Positions 24,291 through 36,700 of a stretch of DNA of 64,000 nucleotides are shown here, piece by piece (the first letter of the stretch is position 1; every line of letters begins with the position of its first letter). The position numbers and the translations under genes are program-made. Location of the stretch: the NCBI RefSeq assembly GCF_964204645.1, contig NC_134035.1:10416501-10480500 (forward strand), in the 5' to 3' direction. This DNA comes from Tubulanus polymorphus. Taxonomy: Eukaryota > Nemertea > Palaeonemertea > Tubulaniformes > Tubulanidae. Below the pieces are notes generated by a model, which worked only from the letters and a program-made list of their open reading frames with translations, was not told where the DNA came from and made no database searches.

Positions 24291-27200
24291 TCGAGGTGTA
24301 GCTAGTCAGCGTCGCAGTGCTCAACTATCCACATTTGACAATCGATGATACGTCTTCAAACCCAGCCATCTGAAAATGAGAAATCATATTTGTCCAACTT
24401 TCCAACCAAAAAATAGAGCAATCGAAAAAAAAAAAATATTCGAATTTTCGAAAACCTTGGACAAAACTGGCTGCGGTTCTTTTTTCATGATTGAAAATGT
24501 TCACAAACCAGATAGGTATATAAGCCTACTCAATTATAAAGGCTTACCACCAACCATTAATTAGCTAGGCCTAACTCGGGGTTGGGCTGTACCATTGTCT
24601 GCAAGGGTGGATTTATGAAAAGATTAAGAGTTTCTTGTTACTGGTGTAAGGGTCCATGCATGCACTAAGAATAGATACCCCTCACCACTATTGTTTGCAA
24701 TTATAAATGCAGCAATTACCCCCAGCAATCAAATAATCTAAGCTCTTTTGCAGAGGAATTTTTTTAGCTGAGTGAAAGACCGGATTGTCGTTTTAGAATG
24801 AACTAATCAAATCAATTAATTAAAATATTTAGGCCCATTCAAAATACAATTCGCTGAATACTCAGGATCAGAAAACATGCATAAAGTTGAAACACTACTT
24901 AGAAATTCATTCTAATCGATACAACTGTGTAATTGATATTGTTGAAGAAATGAATGGAATGACATTGTTCATAACTTCATTGTTCGTTCTGTTGAACTGC
25001 CCGGGGGGGGGGGGGGGGACTAACTAATAAAGCCGGGTAAGGCCTATTGTTTATAGAAGAAATTAATAAATGGGCGGAACTATTAAACTAAAAGTACAGT
25101 GACTCCAGTGAGTGAGGGAGCCCGGAGAGTGAGTGACAACAAACAGTGTACTTAAGTGTAGGCCAAACTCATTCATGGCTTAAAAGGCCTTGGTGGTAAT
25201 CGAGTGAACTATGTGAAAACTTTAATCATAGCCAGGAGTAGAGCATAACAAAGGTTTTAGCGAAGTGTGACCACCATGCTGTGGCCGGCACACCGCCGAC
25301 CCGACCGGACAGAATGCAGACCGCGGCCGAGCGAGGCGTGTGTGGTCTGGTGTGGCTTTTTTGTCGGCTGCTTTCTTGCAGTAAATCGATCAGTTTAAAC
25401 AGCTGCTGTACGGTCAGCTCGACAGCTAACTGTAAAACCACTATTCACCATAATCAGGCTCATTTACGCGGACATTTACTAGAAAATATAGATTACATTT
25501 TGACCGGTCGCGGTGTCTGCGCGAGCGCTAGCAACCATACCAGTGTGAAATACGTCATTGAAATACGCGCTCGATGACGTCATAGCTCGCGTTCCACAGC
25601 TTTAAGCGAGGGCGCCACTTGACGGTTAGTCCGTTGATTCGGGTTCGCGCCGGGTCATCCATCTAAATCTATCCATATAGTCATGATATTTATGAATTTA
25701 TGATAATGTGCAGGTATGCAACCAAGATTTTGGTGAAATTTGCAAAAGCTATATCATGCACGATTTCAGGTCTTTGATTCTGGCGAGTTAGGCAGTCCTA
25801 GAGGCCTAGGCCTACTGCAAGGTGACCGATGATAGGCCCTGCTAAAAATCAGGGTCCAGGATTTAACACATCGTTTTAGCAGTACAAAAAACTGTTGATA
25901 TTAGCCCTGTGCTCTGAATATTGTCGCAGACTTAACAGTCTCCAGTTGGGCTTGACTTTGGTATCAGGACAAATAGCCTACTGATGCCATAGACTGCCTT
26001 GTCCTCTATATGGTTGATGGAAAATGCAACTATCTCTTACAATAGAGAGTAAAATCCAAGAAGACTGTACAGAATAGCGACTGTTCCCACTGAATTCAGA
26101 TTCATTCCAATAAGAAAGAAAAATTAACGAAACCTCATTGAAATTTTAGTTCTTTTTATATTCATAGCAACAACAATGAGCTATAGTAGTTCAATCTAAT
26201 AATCATCATATAAATAATATCTCTCATTATAATAATATCTTATATCGTAATTTAACAAAAAACTGAGCATTATGGATATACATGTATACATATATATATA
26301 TTCGTATAAAATCATTTTCTTTGAGAAGTAATCAATAATATTTCAGCTGCATGCATCATACTTAGCGGATATTTTGGGTGAAAAACTATGAACTTTTGAA
26401 ACTGAAAATTAAGGTCCTAAAAGGAAATCACTATTTCGCTTCAAAATTTTATTTTCAATCAGATAAACTCAAATATAAATTAGCTGCTTTTACATCGGGA
26501 CAATATACATTATCTTTTGATCACGAGCAAAACTTCTTCCAGTCATATCATTTTAGAACCAAGAATAATAGATTCTAAGATTATTCGTAAAAAACAAATT
26601 TTAACGAATTCTTCTATCATCGCCTCCTCTGGGAACTACATGAATTCACGTTTTAAAACAAGACAGAAAATCATTGAGACAAAAATATCAACAAAATACA
26701 GTATTTTCAATGTATACATTGGAGAAGCGCATATTTTAATATATAGTAACAAATCAAAAAGGAATTCTAACACCTATCACACAATCATTATGTATTTTTT
26801 GAAGTAAAGGTATGAAAATTACTGACTATTTCCTTAGACAGTTCATCAACTTAGTCAAAGTCGATTTATAAATGCTTAAAAGCGAATTAACGTAAAATTC
26901 TACGAGAAATTGAACATTGAAATAAAAGTCAAGAATATATATAAAGCTTAAGGTATCACCATTTTGTCATTAGAAAACGTCATATAACTCCAACTGATGA
27001 TGAACTCTTAGATTTCAAAAGCAGTTTGACCTAGCTACAACGGGTAGAATACTTTCAAGTGACAGCAGATACTAGCTACGCGTTATATATCACAAATATT
27101 CTCAATTCATTAGCAGGCAGATTTGGAAATTGATCTTAAAAAGAGTTTACATTCAATTGCATAACAATAATAAGTGTGCTCAGCGGTGAAAACTAAGTAC

Positions 27201-27762
27201 ACATGAGATGAAAAGATTCAGCAGAAGAGTTTTGTTTATCATTTGGATTACTCACAAACCATGATATTAAACAAAGCGAAGTGAGTCACTGCTGGAACCA
27301 GTTGCAATTCACACACAATTATTCAACCTGTGCTAAAATTTGGCTCGGGCCGGTCTGGTGTTTTTTTCGTCGGGCCAAATTTGGGCACAAGCAAACACAA
27401 TCAAACATCAACGACATTCAGAAGTTAATCAACTAAGCTTAAAGCTCAAAGTTATCGAAAAACAAAGTTTTCTCTACAACATCACAGCTTTGAACAATCC
27501 AAGAAGTAGATAATTAAGCCTCAACTTTAGTGCAGGGTTCTTTGCACACGGAAGAAAATCTTTGACTTCGGAAGGAAAAAAATGCATGATAATTCAATAA
27601 ATTCACAATTTTTATCAAGTTGCAGATTCGTACTAAAATCAGTGACTCATCTCAATCAGCAACTAATAGGTGGTGCCACAAGGCTGAAATGAGTGCTTCA
27701 TTTTATGCTGAAATCATGTTCATTCAGCGGCAGGGAACAGGAAGTAGTTTACGGAATATCGA
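24291..27762. other. spacer between SLC9C1 (5' side) and the DUF547 gene (3' side)
   Basis: No coding exon was established. A minus-strand TTTTCAG just above 24372 could be the acceptor for an SLC9C leader exon. A CpG- and GC-rich block at about 25270-25640 is the best promoter candidate. A G run lies near 25003-25018. From about 26000 to 27000 the DNA is very AT-rich. Part of family A lies at about 27255-27400. Confidence 0.5.
25270..25640. promoter_or_regulatory. CpG-rich block with a CRE palindrome, candidate SLC9C1 promoter or leader exon
   Basis: GC and CpG content are far above the flanks. A full CRE, TGACGTCA, sits near 25574, and TACGTCAT lies about 20 bases before it. It is about 1.2 kb upstream of the SLC9C start codon on the correct strand side, so it could serve as promoter with a spliced leader. 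Both strands carry open frames here and neither was recognised, so a separate small gene is not excluded. Confidence 0.4.
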
Positions 27763-30700
27763 TTACACCTTATTCAACGTCCAATCGTAATCCTTGTACT
27801 GAATTTCCACTCCTCCCGCCTCCTCTAAGCGTTCGAGCAGAATCGAAATACCGCGATGAATGTCCTCGTTCACGTATGACATCACCCACCTAGAAATAGA
27901 ATAATGACTTTAATTCTAGAATAAAAAATAAAGCAAACAAAACAAAATATATATAAGTGAAAATTGCGGACCCTAGAAATGCCAAAGGAACTCGATCAAA
28001 CTGTTAAGTTCAATAATTGTAAATTAAATACAAATTTTATATTCATAAAGCCAAGGAGACAATTTTTCTCAGGCTCAAACTCCGAAATTACCATGCGTTA
28101 GTTCCCATGGCATTCTGGATATGTTGTATGTATGGCCAAAAGTTACATTTTTTCAAGACATCTTTTTGAATTTCGACCCTGTTCCTCAGTTATGAGATCA
28201 CCTTTGAGTCTTTGCACTGCACAACTAGCCCCCATACTAATATTGTACCCATGGTTCATCAAAATCGACTCACTATTAATGAAGCTAAGTAGCTGAAAGA
28301 CAGACACACAGACAGACAGATGATAGACAGGCAGGATGAGAATAAGGGTCTCACAGAAGCACGAGAACCAAAAATATAGAAATATTTCAGCTGATTGCCA
28401 GCACCCCTTGTTAGTTTAAAATAGAAATAAATACAGAGTAAATTCAAAATTCGCAAGACATGAAACACTACACATGGTTGAAAGTCTTTGTTAAGGTTGA
28501 CAATGCAATAAGAGCAAGTGCATATCAAAGTAGCTTCAAAGTCTTTGAACTATATGAAAGGTTTGGCTAAAGAAAATAATTTGAGCATCGAATTTGAAAG
28601 ATTTGAGCATTTTTAGCTTTTCACATCCAAGCCATATGTCGAAATGAAATGGGATCCTGGCACAATTTTCATTAGGCATTTGTCATTTATTGAAATTGAA
28701 AAAATTATGGGCTAATTTCGGTCAAAAGATTGAGAAATATCTGACATAATTGTCGGAATGTGCAGTGTTGACACCTGGTGGATCTACACGCTTTGAATTC
28801 TCGATTGCCCGAGTCACCTGTGTATTACCGCACAACCATGACACCGAAGATGAAAGGGTTGACATTTTATTGTATTGTTAAAGACTGTCGTTAGGCAACG
28901 ACGGCGGAAGGATGCAGCGTAAAACACCAACAGAGAATTTGTATCAATAAATCAATAAACTAATGAAACATGCCTGGTTTTATTAGTGCTTTCAACACCA
29001 GCCGGCCAGCAAATAATTCTATCAACAACTAGAATTTCAGCTGTTAACAGATGTCTACGTATCTAAACAAATTTCATCGATATTGATGTAAAAAGGTGAA
29101 CATTTTTTTTTCTCGTTGGATTCAATTAAATTATCGGCATGTAATTTCTTTGAGCAAAAACCCTAAAGCAGCTGTGCAATAAATAAGTAGCGTTCCTCGG
29201 CATACAATGACATTGTACCAGAAATGAATATATCTGCACCCAGTTCAACAGTTGAAGGTTAAAATAGTTGTGGTTTCAAGGTGGAACTCTTTACAAACTT
29301 GCAAACTTATCACAGTTATTGGTCAGTCCAGATTTGGCCCGTGTCAAACACATTTGGCACCAGTGTGAATAACCTGGGTCAAAAACGCATGTGTGATCGT
29401 AGCTCCGATCATTCAACACAACTATACAGTCAACCCTCGATATACTGCCCTCCCATCTACTGCCATACCCGCCTACCGCCAGGTTTTCTCAATATACATC
29501 TCAATACAAATAAATACATAATAAAACACCCCCGATATGCCGCCATACTCTCTATACCGCCAGAATCATTCTGCACCGATGTGGGCGGTATGTCGGGGGG
29601 CTGACTGTATAGTAGTGTTCATTCTTGTTTAATTCCCTTAAACCACTAAGCACCACACGGGGCATTATTTCTTTTTCCCAATGGGGAGAGACCAAAGTAG
29701 AACCGTCTACCAAGAAACTGTCACCACCAGGATTCAAACCCATAAACCCTGGATTGATTAGATCAGTGACAGGCAGCTTAAACAACTCTGCCACTGCGGC
29801 TCCCGGAAGTGTTAAATCTTCTTTACGACTTTCAAACTTCCGTGAGCGTTCTCTTATCATTGGTAGATATTGCAGAAATTTACCTTGCAGCGTTGACGTC
29901 GTTGCCGCCAAAATCCTCGCGATACCACAGAAACAACTTCGACAACTTGATAAACCCGAGTTTCACGTGACACGTCACTTCCTGTTCACAGAAAGCCTTT
30001 GCCGCCGACTCTAAACCTTTCTCGAGGTTGGAGGCAGAGTATACGCGCACAGCCGGACATGACTACAAAACAGAACACACACGAAGATCAATACTGATGA
30101 AATAGTCGGGAGGGGTGACAGTGATGAAATCATCAATATGGTAATCATAGAACCATATAGTTCTATATGGTAATGTAGACAATTCGATAGGAAACCCATT
30201 TGATACCCAATAATAGACAAATTCACTCCCATTTGGGTCGATGTGTTGAAAAATTATCCAAATGACTTTGTAAATTGAATTTGAAATACAAATTGGGACT
30301 CAAATATGATAAATCGGGAGTCAAACACAGTGACAATATTCAAGCAATATGAGGACTTATCTGATGACGACTTTATCGAGGTTGATGGTAAAATGATTTC
30401 GCTGTTACCCATTAGATTTGTATTTAGAGGTTCCACTGTATATACTTTATATACCAATTGAAACACATTAATGGTAGTTGTATTTATTTTGGAGACCGGC
30501 TTGGTTTGCCCGTTCAATTGGAAAGTCAGTTAAAACTCAATCATGACCGTCGTGTGAGCCAGTTGCAGCTCGGTCAATTCTATCAATTCTATGTGACATC
30601 ACCCATCGCTGATAAAACTGTTAGCGGAGACTAATTCAATTATAACCACTCCCGGATGAGAGCAGCCATATTGATTTTTGACAGTTTCCGTTTGATTGAG

Positions 30701-33700
30701 ATAACAGACTGAACGACAGCATCATTCAGACAAGCGAAGCGAACATGATGAGTGGGTTTCCTGCACATCCAGCTACGAGTAACCTGGGCTGGGTATCATC
30801 ATGGACGTATAAACTAGATATATATGTCCATGGTATCATAGAGGTGGATGAAAGATAGTCCCTGGGAACATTTTGAAATTTGTCAGTTATAACCAGGGTT
30901 TCTCATTGTTACTATGGTGGTTGTCACCCAAATTGAGGATTTACACCTAGGGATAACTTTGATACTCAGTCTATGAAACCGGGCCCTGGTGTTTTGCCAT
31001 GAAACCCAGTGCAATAACGAAAGAATTCTGGCCCTGAGCTATCACCCTACAAGACGTGTCCTGAGCTCAGATAAATGCGATCAGTTGCTCACCTTAGCAC
31101 CGCAGTTGAGAGCGAAATGGATTCTCGGGTCGACATCTTTCAGCGAATACTTCAGTTTTGGATCATTCAGTTGAAAGTGGCTGCCGGAAGACGCCGGATG
31201 CGACCGATTTCCTACAACAAATGACAAAACATGGTTACGATGATCGATCTGATGGCGATTGGGATCAGTAGAAAATAACGAAATAAAAAAATAACTCGAG
31301 AAGATTTCATCATCGGAAAATACACTTTAACCTTGAAAACATGCCTACATTTGATAATAACTGATATGAATCTATGTCAATTGCAGTCCCTTTCCCTTCA
31401 ATTATTTCATTTGTGTCAGGGACGTACGCAACAAACACTTGCTGAGCCATATTTTTCAAACTTTTATGGCCACAATTAATTCAGTATCTTGGCTCTATTG
31501 AGTATACATAATTATTTCTCTGCAATATTTGAAAACGAACATAAGAGATGGATAATATCGGCGACAGCCAAAAGTTGTAGTAAGTGAAATGAGATGATAA
31601 GAGATTGAAAAGCACGAACAACAGCGGTGTTCACGATATTCAAAATGACTACAAATTACATTCTCAAATTTAATTTCAAACTACATATATGAAGAACAGG
31701 GGCCTGTCTATTTCAATATTCAAAATGAGTACAAATTACATTCTCAAATTTAATTTCAAAGTACATATATGAAGAACAGGGGCCTGTCTATTTCAATCAA
31801 TCTGTCACTGTGAAACTGCAAAATAAATGGTTGATCAGTCGACAAATTCTTTGTAAAGTAGAACTGAAGGATGTCGTTACGTTACCTCTGAGTACGCCGT
31901 GTTCGATATCGTCTAACGAGAACACGTGTCCGCCGATATCATACTTCGTCGTTTTCCAGAATTGTCGAATATCGAGAACCGAACGAGGAATACTGGCACA
32001 ATTCAGCAGTCCGTGTATAGTTAAAGCGTTGTACACATCTGTGAAGTTTAAGAGTTAAGTACCGGATATATAGATAATATCGAATTTCTTACATTTTCCA
32101 AAAAAAGAGCGGAATAGAAAAATCTAAACCATTGACGAAACACTCAATCAGTATTGTAGCAATGATAATATAAAATTCCACGTTAAGAATGAAAAGGTTC
32201 AAACTATTTCCATAAGGTAACAATTCGTATTTTATTAATAAAATTCCTGAATATGACTATTAAGATATAGTCGAAATGACCAACTCAAGGAGACATTTCA
32301 GACTCTTTTCTTCATGCTTAGAATGGGATTTTTATATCATAGGAAAATCGGTCATCAACTCAATTCGATAACAACACATATTCAATCTTGGCGACGGATA
32401 AAATACAGACAACCGATGAAAATCAGATTATTGGCCCAAACGACCATTAGGTCGGCATATATATGCATTTAATGTGTCCCCAGTGGTCGATAGTGGTTTA
32501 GATTCTTCAGTATCTATAATCACGACCACCAGAAGTACAGCACAAACAAACATAGAACGCGCAGTAGAACGAAAATCGCAAAAATGTTCAAAATTCAGTA
32601 TTAAACGAAGATACTAATGGAGAAGTATTTCAATGAGACATCATATCATTTTCGTTCTAAGGGCCATCATCTTGCTTATTGTTATTAAATGACCACATCT
32701 TAATAGATAATGTAATACGTCAATGTCAGCTGAGTTAGCGCAGGGGATATCAGTGACTCTACAGATACACAGACAGCTTGTCCTTTTCTCAATATGCATA
32801 CTTATTCGCAGGAATGCGTAAGAAGGTGCTGCAAAAGAAGACAACAGTATATACTTTATACTGTATGTACCGAGTACTGAGTGAAACCATCATAGATAGA
32901 ATCCATGGTCGATCCATGGACTCTAGATTAAAACGATTTTAGAGTCCACGGTGAATCTCACCGGACCATGATGTCTCTAATAACCGCATTATGAAGGTAA
33001 TACATTCATTATATTAGGTTCATTCATATCAAACGAACAACGTAAACAAATTATACCCACCATCACAGCAGGCAAACATCACCGGTATTGTGTAGAGAAT
33101 AATGCGACCCAGACCCCGACCTGCAGTAAGCAATTAATAAAGATAATCACATCATGATATACCATTAATCAGAATGATTATACGGCATGGATTATCTCGT
33201 ACTGATTTACCAGCGAAAATTACCACGGTTCACGAAGGCTATTTTTGATATCACCGATAACAGAAACCCTAGAGGTGTGCGCAGTTCATCGGGACAACAG
33301 ACACAGAAATCCAACATAAAAGTTGTTTTTTTTCTAAGTTTATTAATACCAAAATGTTTTGTGGACTGTTGCCTAACAACTGTCTTTTCAGATGGAATAC
33401 TGATGGCTGGGAGACCATGGTATATAATTAATAATTCCATCTCTCATGATGAAAAAAACTGATAATGCAGAATTTCCGCTATATCTGTTTGCCTGGTTCG
33501 CTTCAAATAACCCGTCATTTGATCGCGTATTCGAATCACAACTTAATAATCGAGTGAAAGTAGATTCTAATGGTTTAAACTGTAGGCAGAACTGTTCGCA
33601 CAGATAGATATAACACGTCGAAAGTTAATGACATCCAATCTAAATATCACGGATGTCGACTTCCCCCGCAACAGCTAGTATCGACGTTGATTCAATAACG

Positions 33701-36700
33701 CGTTATTATCGCAGAGGGTTTGGACCGGGGTCGCACAAGCCGACGAGATCGACAACAATACATCGAGCTGGAACCCCGTCGTAATCCATTTCCTGACCTC
33801 TCGGGGAGTTGTGGATCCGTAATCGCGCGGGACACCATTTACAAACGAATAAATACTATGAAAACTACATTATGGCTGATATATTCCGTAAATATGCCTT
33901 TCATGTAGATAAATATAGAAAGTGGTGCAACGCCACGTATATGCCACCCTGGTAAGATTAAAGTTAACCTTTTAGTGCCAAGACAACCATTTTGTCGCGT
34001 GGTACAAGAGCGAGTGGAAGCTTACACTTTCCATGCGGTATATGCCACCTGTCAGAATTGGAAATTCAAGATGGCCTCCAGTATTTTGACGGAGCAAGAA
34101 ACTTGATTTTCGATAGATGTATATTCCATTAACCAGGAATTCAAAATGTCAGTAATGGTGGCCATGCGAGAAATTTGATCTTCAATAGGTTTTATAAGTA
34201 CCGGTAGACCTACCACATTACACCAACTGCATTAAAAAAAAAAATGCACATAATTTGAATTGAAGTGTTTAGGTGGAAAAGAGAGGGGTGTGAGCACACG
34301 CCGTGTAGAATACAATGTCACCCGACCCGCCTAGTTAGTTACCTAATCGTTGGTGGTAAGCTTTTTATAATCGGATGGGCTTATACCAACGTTAGGGATG
34401 ACAAGGACCAAAACACGGTTGAAAAAAGTAACACTTCAAAAATATACTTTATATTCACTTCAGTCCAAAATTAATGGCTTAATTCACAATCTAACACAGG
34501 TACCTTTCGAAATAATCCAATTTTATGTATGTTTCGAGTGGTTAATCAACATTATTTTGAGAAATTAATTAATTTCTCCACCAATTTCGCCATTGGCCGC
34601 CATTTCTCTGTATTGCACATGTGGCATGATAAGACAAGGGGACCTACAAGGATTTATATAAAACTTCCAAGACGAAACGACAATTTTTATTTTTGATGGT
34701 TTTCCAACTTATATTTCAAATCTTCAGGTTTTCCACATTAAATTATTTGAAATAATAAATTCTGGTAAAAGAAAAATGTGAATAAGTGTTGATTTCTTAA
34801 TTTTTTTTCAATTTCGTCGTTTCGCTTTGTTAGTTTGTGCTGTTGTCCTGGCCTCAGTCCACAGGTGCCAGCACCTCCAGTAATTTTCAAAATGGCAGCT
34901 GTTGACCCGACGGAAATTTACTCTCACTTTACGGCCGATTTGCACATGGATTAAGATCGTCAGGTGAGGTGTTATAGGTATCAGACAAACTGCAAATCTG
35001 TTGTGCGTCGATTACAAAAAAAATTAGACGGATATCTTAAGAGGCAATGAAATGCCAGGCAAATTACTCGTCAGTCAAATTGGCTGACGAAGATTTCATA
35101 CAAAAATGACCTTCCCATTCCTGACTGTGGTTTGTGAAAATATCCGATTGTGAAACTAAACCACAGACAGGTTACTGACTACCGACCCGCCCTACAACGA
35201 TGACTTAATGAACATCTTCCATTAGATAATCTTAAATATATCAACATGTAGTGTCAACATGACAGCACTGTATGTAATAGCTAATTAAGAGAAAGATCAA
35301 TCGCGACCATTTCATATATTGGAGAAATGATGTCACTGCTGTCTTAACAAAAGAAAGCCACTCAGGTTCAGAGTGAATTGGGAGGTGTTAAATAGCTCTT
35401 ATTAGCGATTAGACCAAAACTTCAGTTGAACCAACAATCCAGAGACGTGAGACAACATTTCCAGCAATCAAGATAAAATTCATCCTTTTCGTTCCATATT
35501 CGATGTGAAATTAAACATTAATCGAAATTGAAAAACAGTTTTCATAGAGCACGGCTTTTCCCTAAATCATTGTAATCAGTGATCTGAAGTGATTGAATGA
35601 ATTTTTCAAGGGCCTACAATCAATGTATGTCGCTTCTTAAACGGAAAAGATATCTAATTTAATGAGACGAGTGCAGATACTAAACCGACCCCCGCACTGA
35701 CTATTGTCAGCAGATATCAGATAATTATCTTCAGTGCGGATTGTATCAATTATTTCACATTGATTTATGATCGATAATGCGAGTATATATGATATTCAAT
35801 AAGCGAAGAAGATGCAACTGAATGAAATGATTTCTCCTGAATGTCGTGCCCGTGTCGGTGCGAATCAACTCATGGCACTTATTTTACTAACTGAAACAAG
35901 AACCTTCAACAACTAACTTCATACGAAATGTATTGAAGCGCACTTAACACTGACCTACGTATGATAGGATGGTAGTACTGAACAAATTATAGAATAACAT
36001 TACAATCAAATATTACATTATAACGGGTACCGGTATATAGAATAGTGATCGAAAGTGTACGAAATGGCTTCTATACTACATTTGACCCTTAATCACTGCC
36101 GGCAGTGATTCCAACCTTAACAGGTTTCTTCATGTTTCCCTCCATCTTGAATTTTTGTATTTGTATTACTTTGCACGATTATTATAATTCGAAATGGAAA
36201 AATAAAATTATTATTATTATCATTATTATAACCCCGAGGAAGAGAAGTTACTTTATATTGCATTGTATGTTTAGATTTAATTAAAAGGATACTTAGGAAG
36301 AAAGCTTTTCTCTCAGTTTCATTCATGTCGTCGAGTTTCACTGATTTCAGTTGTTTTGCCGTGTTTAAATACGTCTTATAAACGTCGCTTTTCTGTAACT
36401 TTTCATAGTCGACGCCGTTACCACCGGGATCCATGAATTCACCTTTTATTCTGTAATGATTGACAAACATAAATGATCAACTGGATTTCATAAATTATCC
36501 CGACCGATTGTTCCCTTGATGCTGGAGAATTCTGGAAAATTCCACAGGTATATCGCTAAAGCGCATGTACATTAAGGTACGGTGTATGGTTTGTTACTGA
36601 TGTTGCACAATGCTTGACAGTGTTGCTGCCAACTCTCAGTAAAGATTTAAACTAATTGATAAATAAAATTGATTCACCATAATGCGATGTATCAGTAAGA

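Noticed and set aside
24541-24560. Alternative SLC9C first exon beginning ATGGTTGGTG on minus
   Set aside because: Its donor leaves one base over, while exon 1 upstream of GCATGT would need two. The contiguous ATG at 24290 gives a clean frame with an upstream stop.
25003-25018. G-run as a regulatory quadruplex
   Set aside because: A single uninterrupted G tract is a common assembly or slippage artefact, and it has no spaced G blocks.
25226-25441. GC-rich minus-strand frame, possible exon with a Leu-rich helix
   Set aside because: No partner exon with matching phase was found and no family was recognised. It may be part of a leader exon, and it is described with the CpG-rich block.
29552-29911. 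119-codon minus-strand frame
   Set aside because: It crosses the SINE, the MITE end and the edge of DUF547 exon 5 in the wrong frame.
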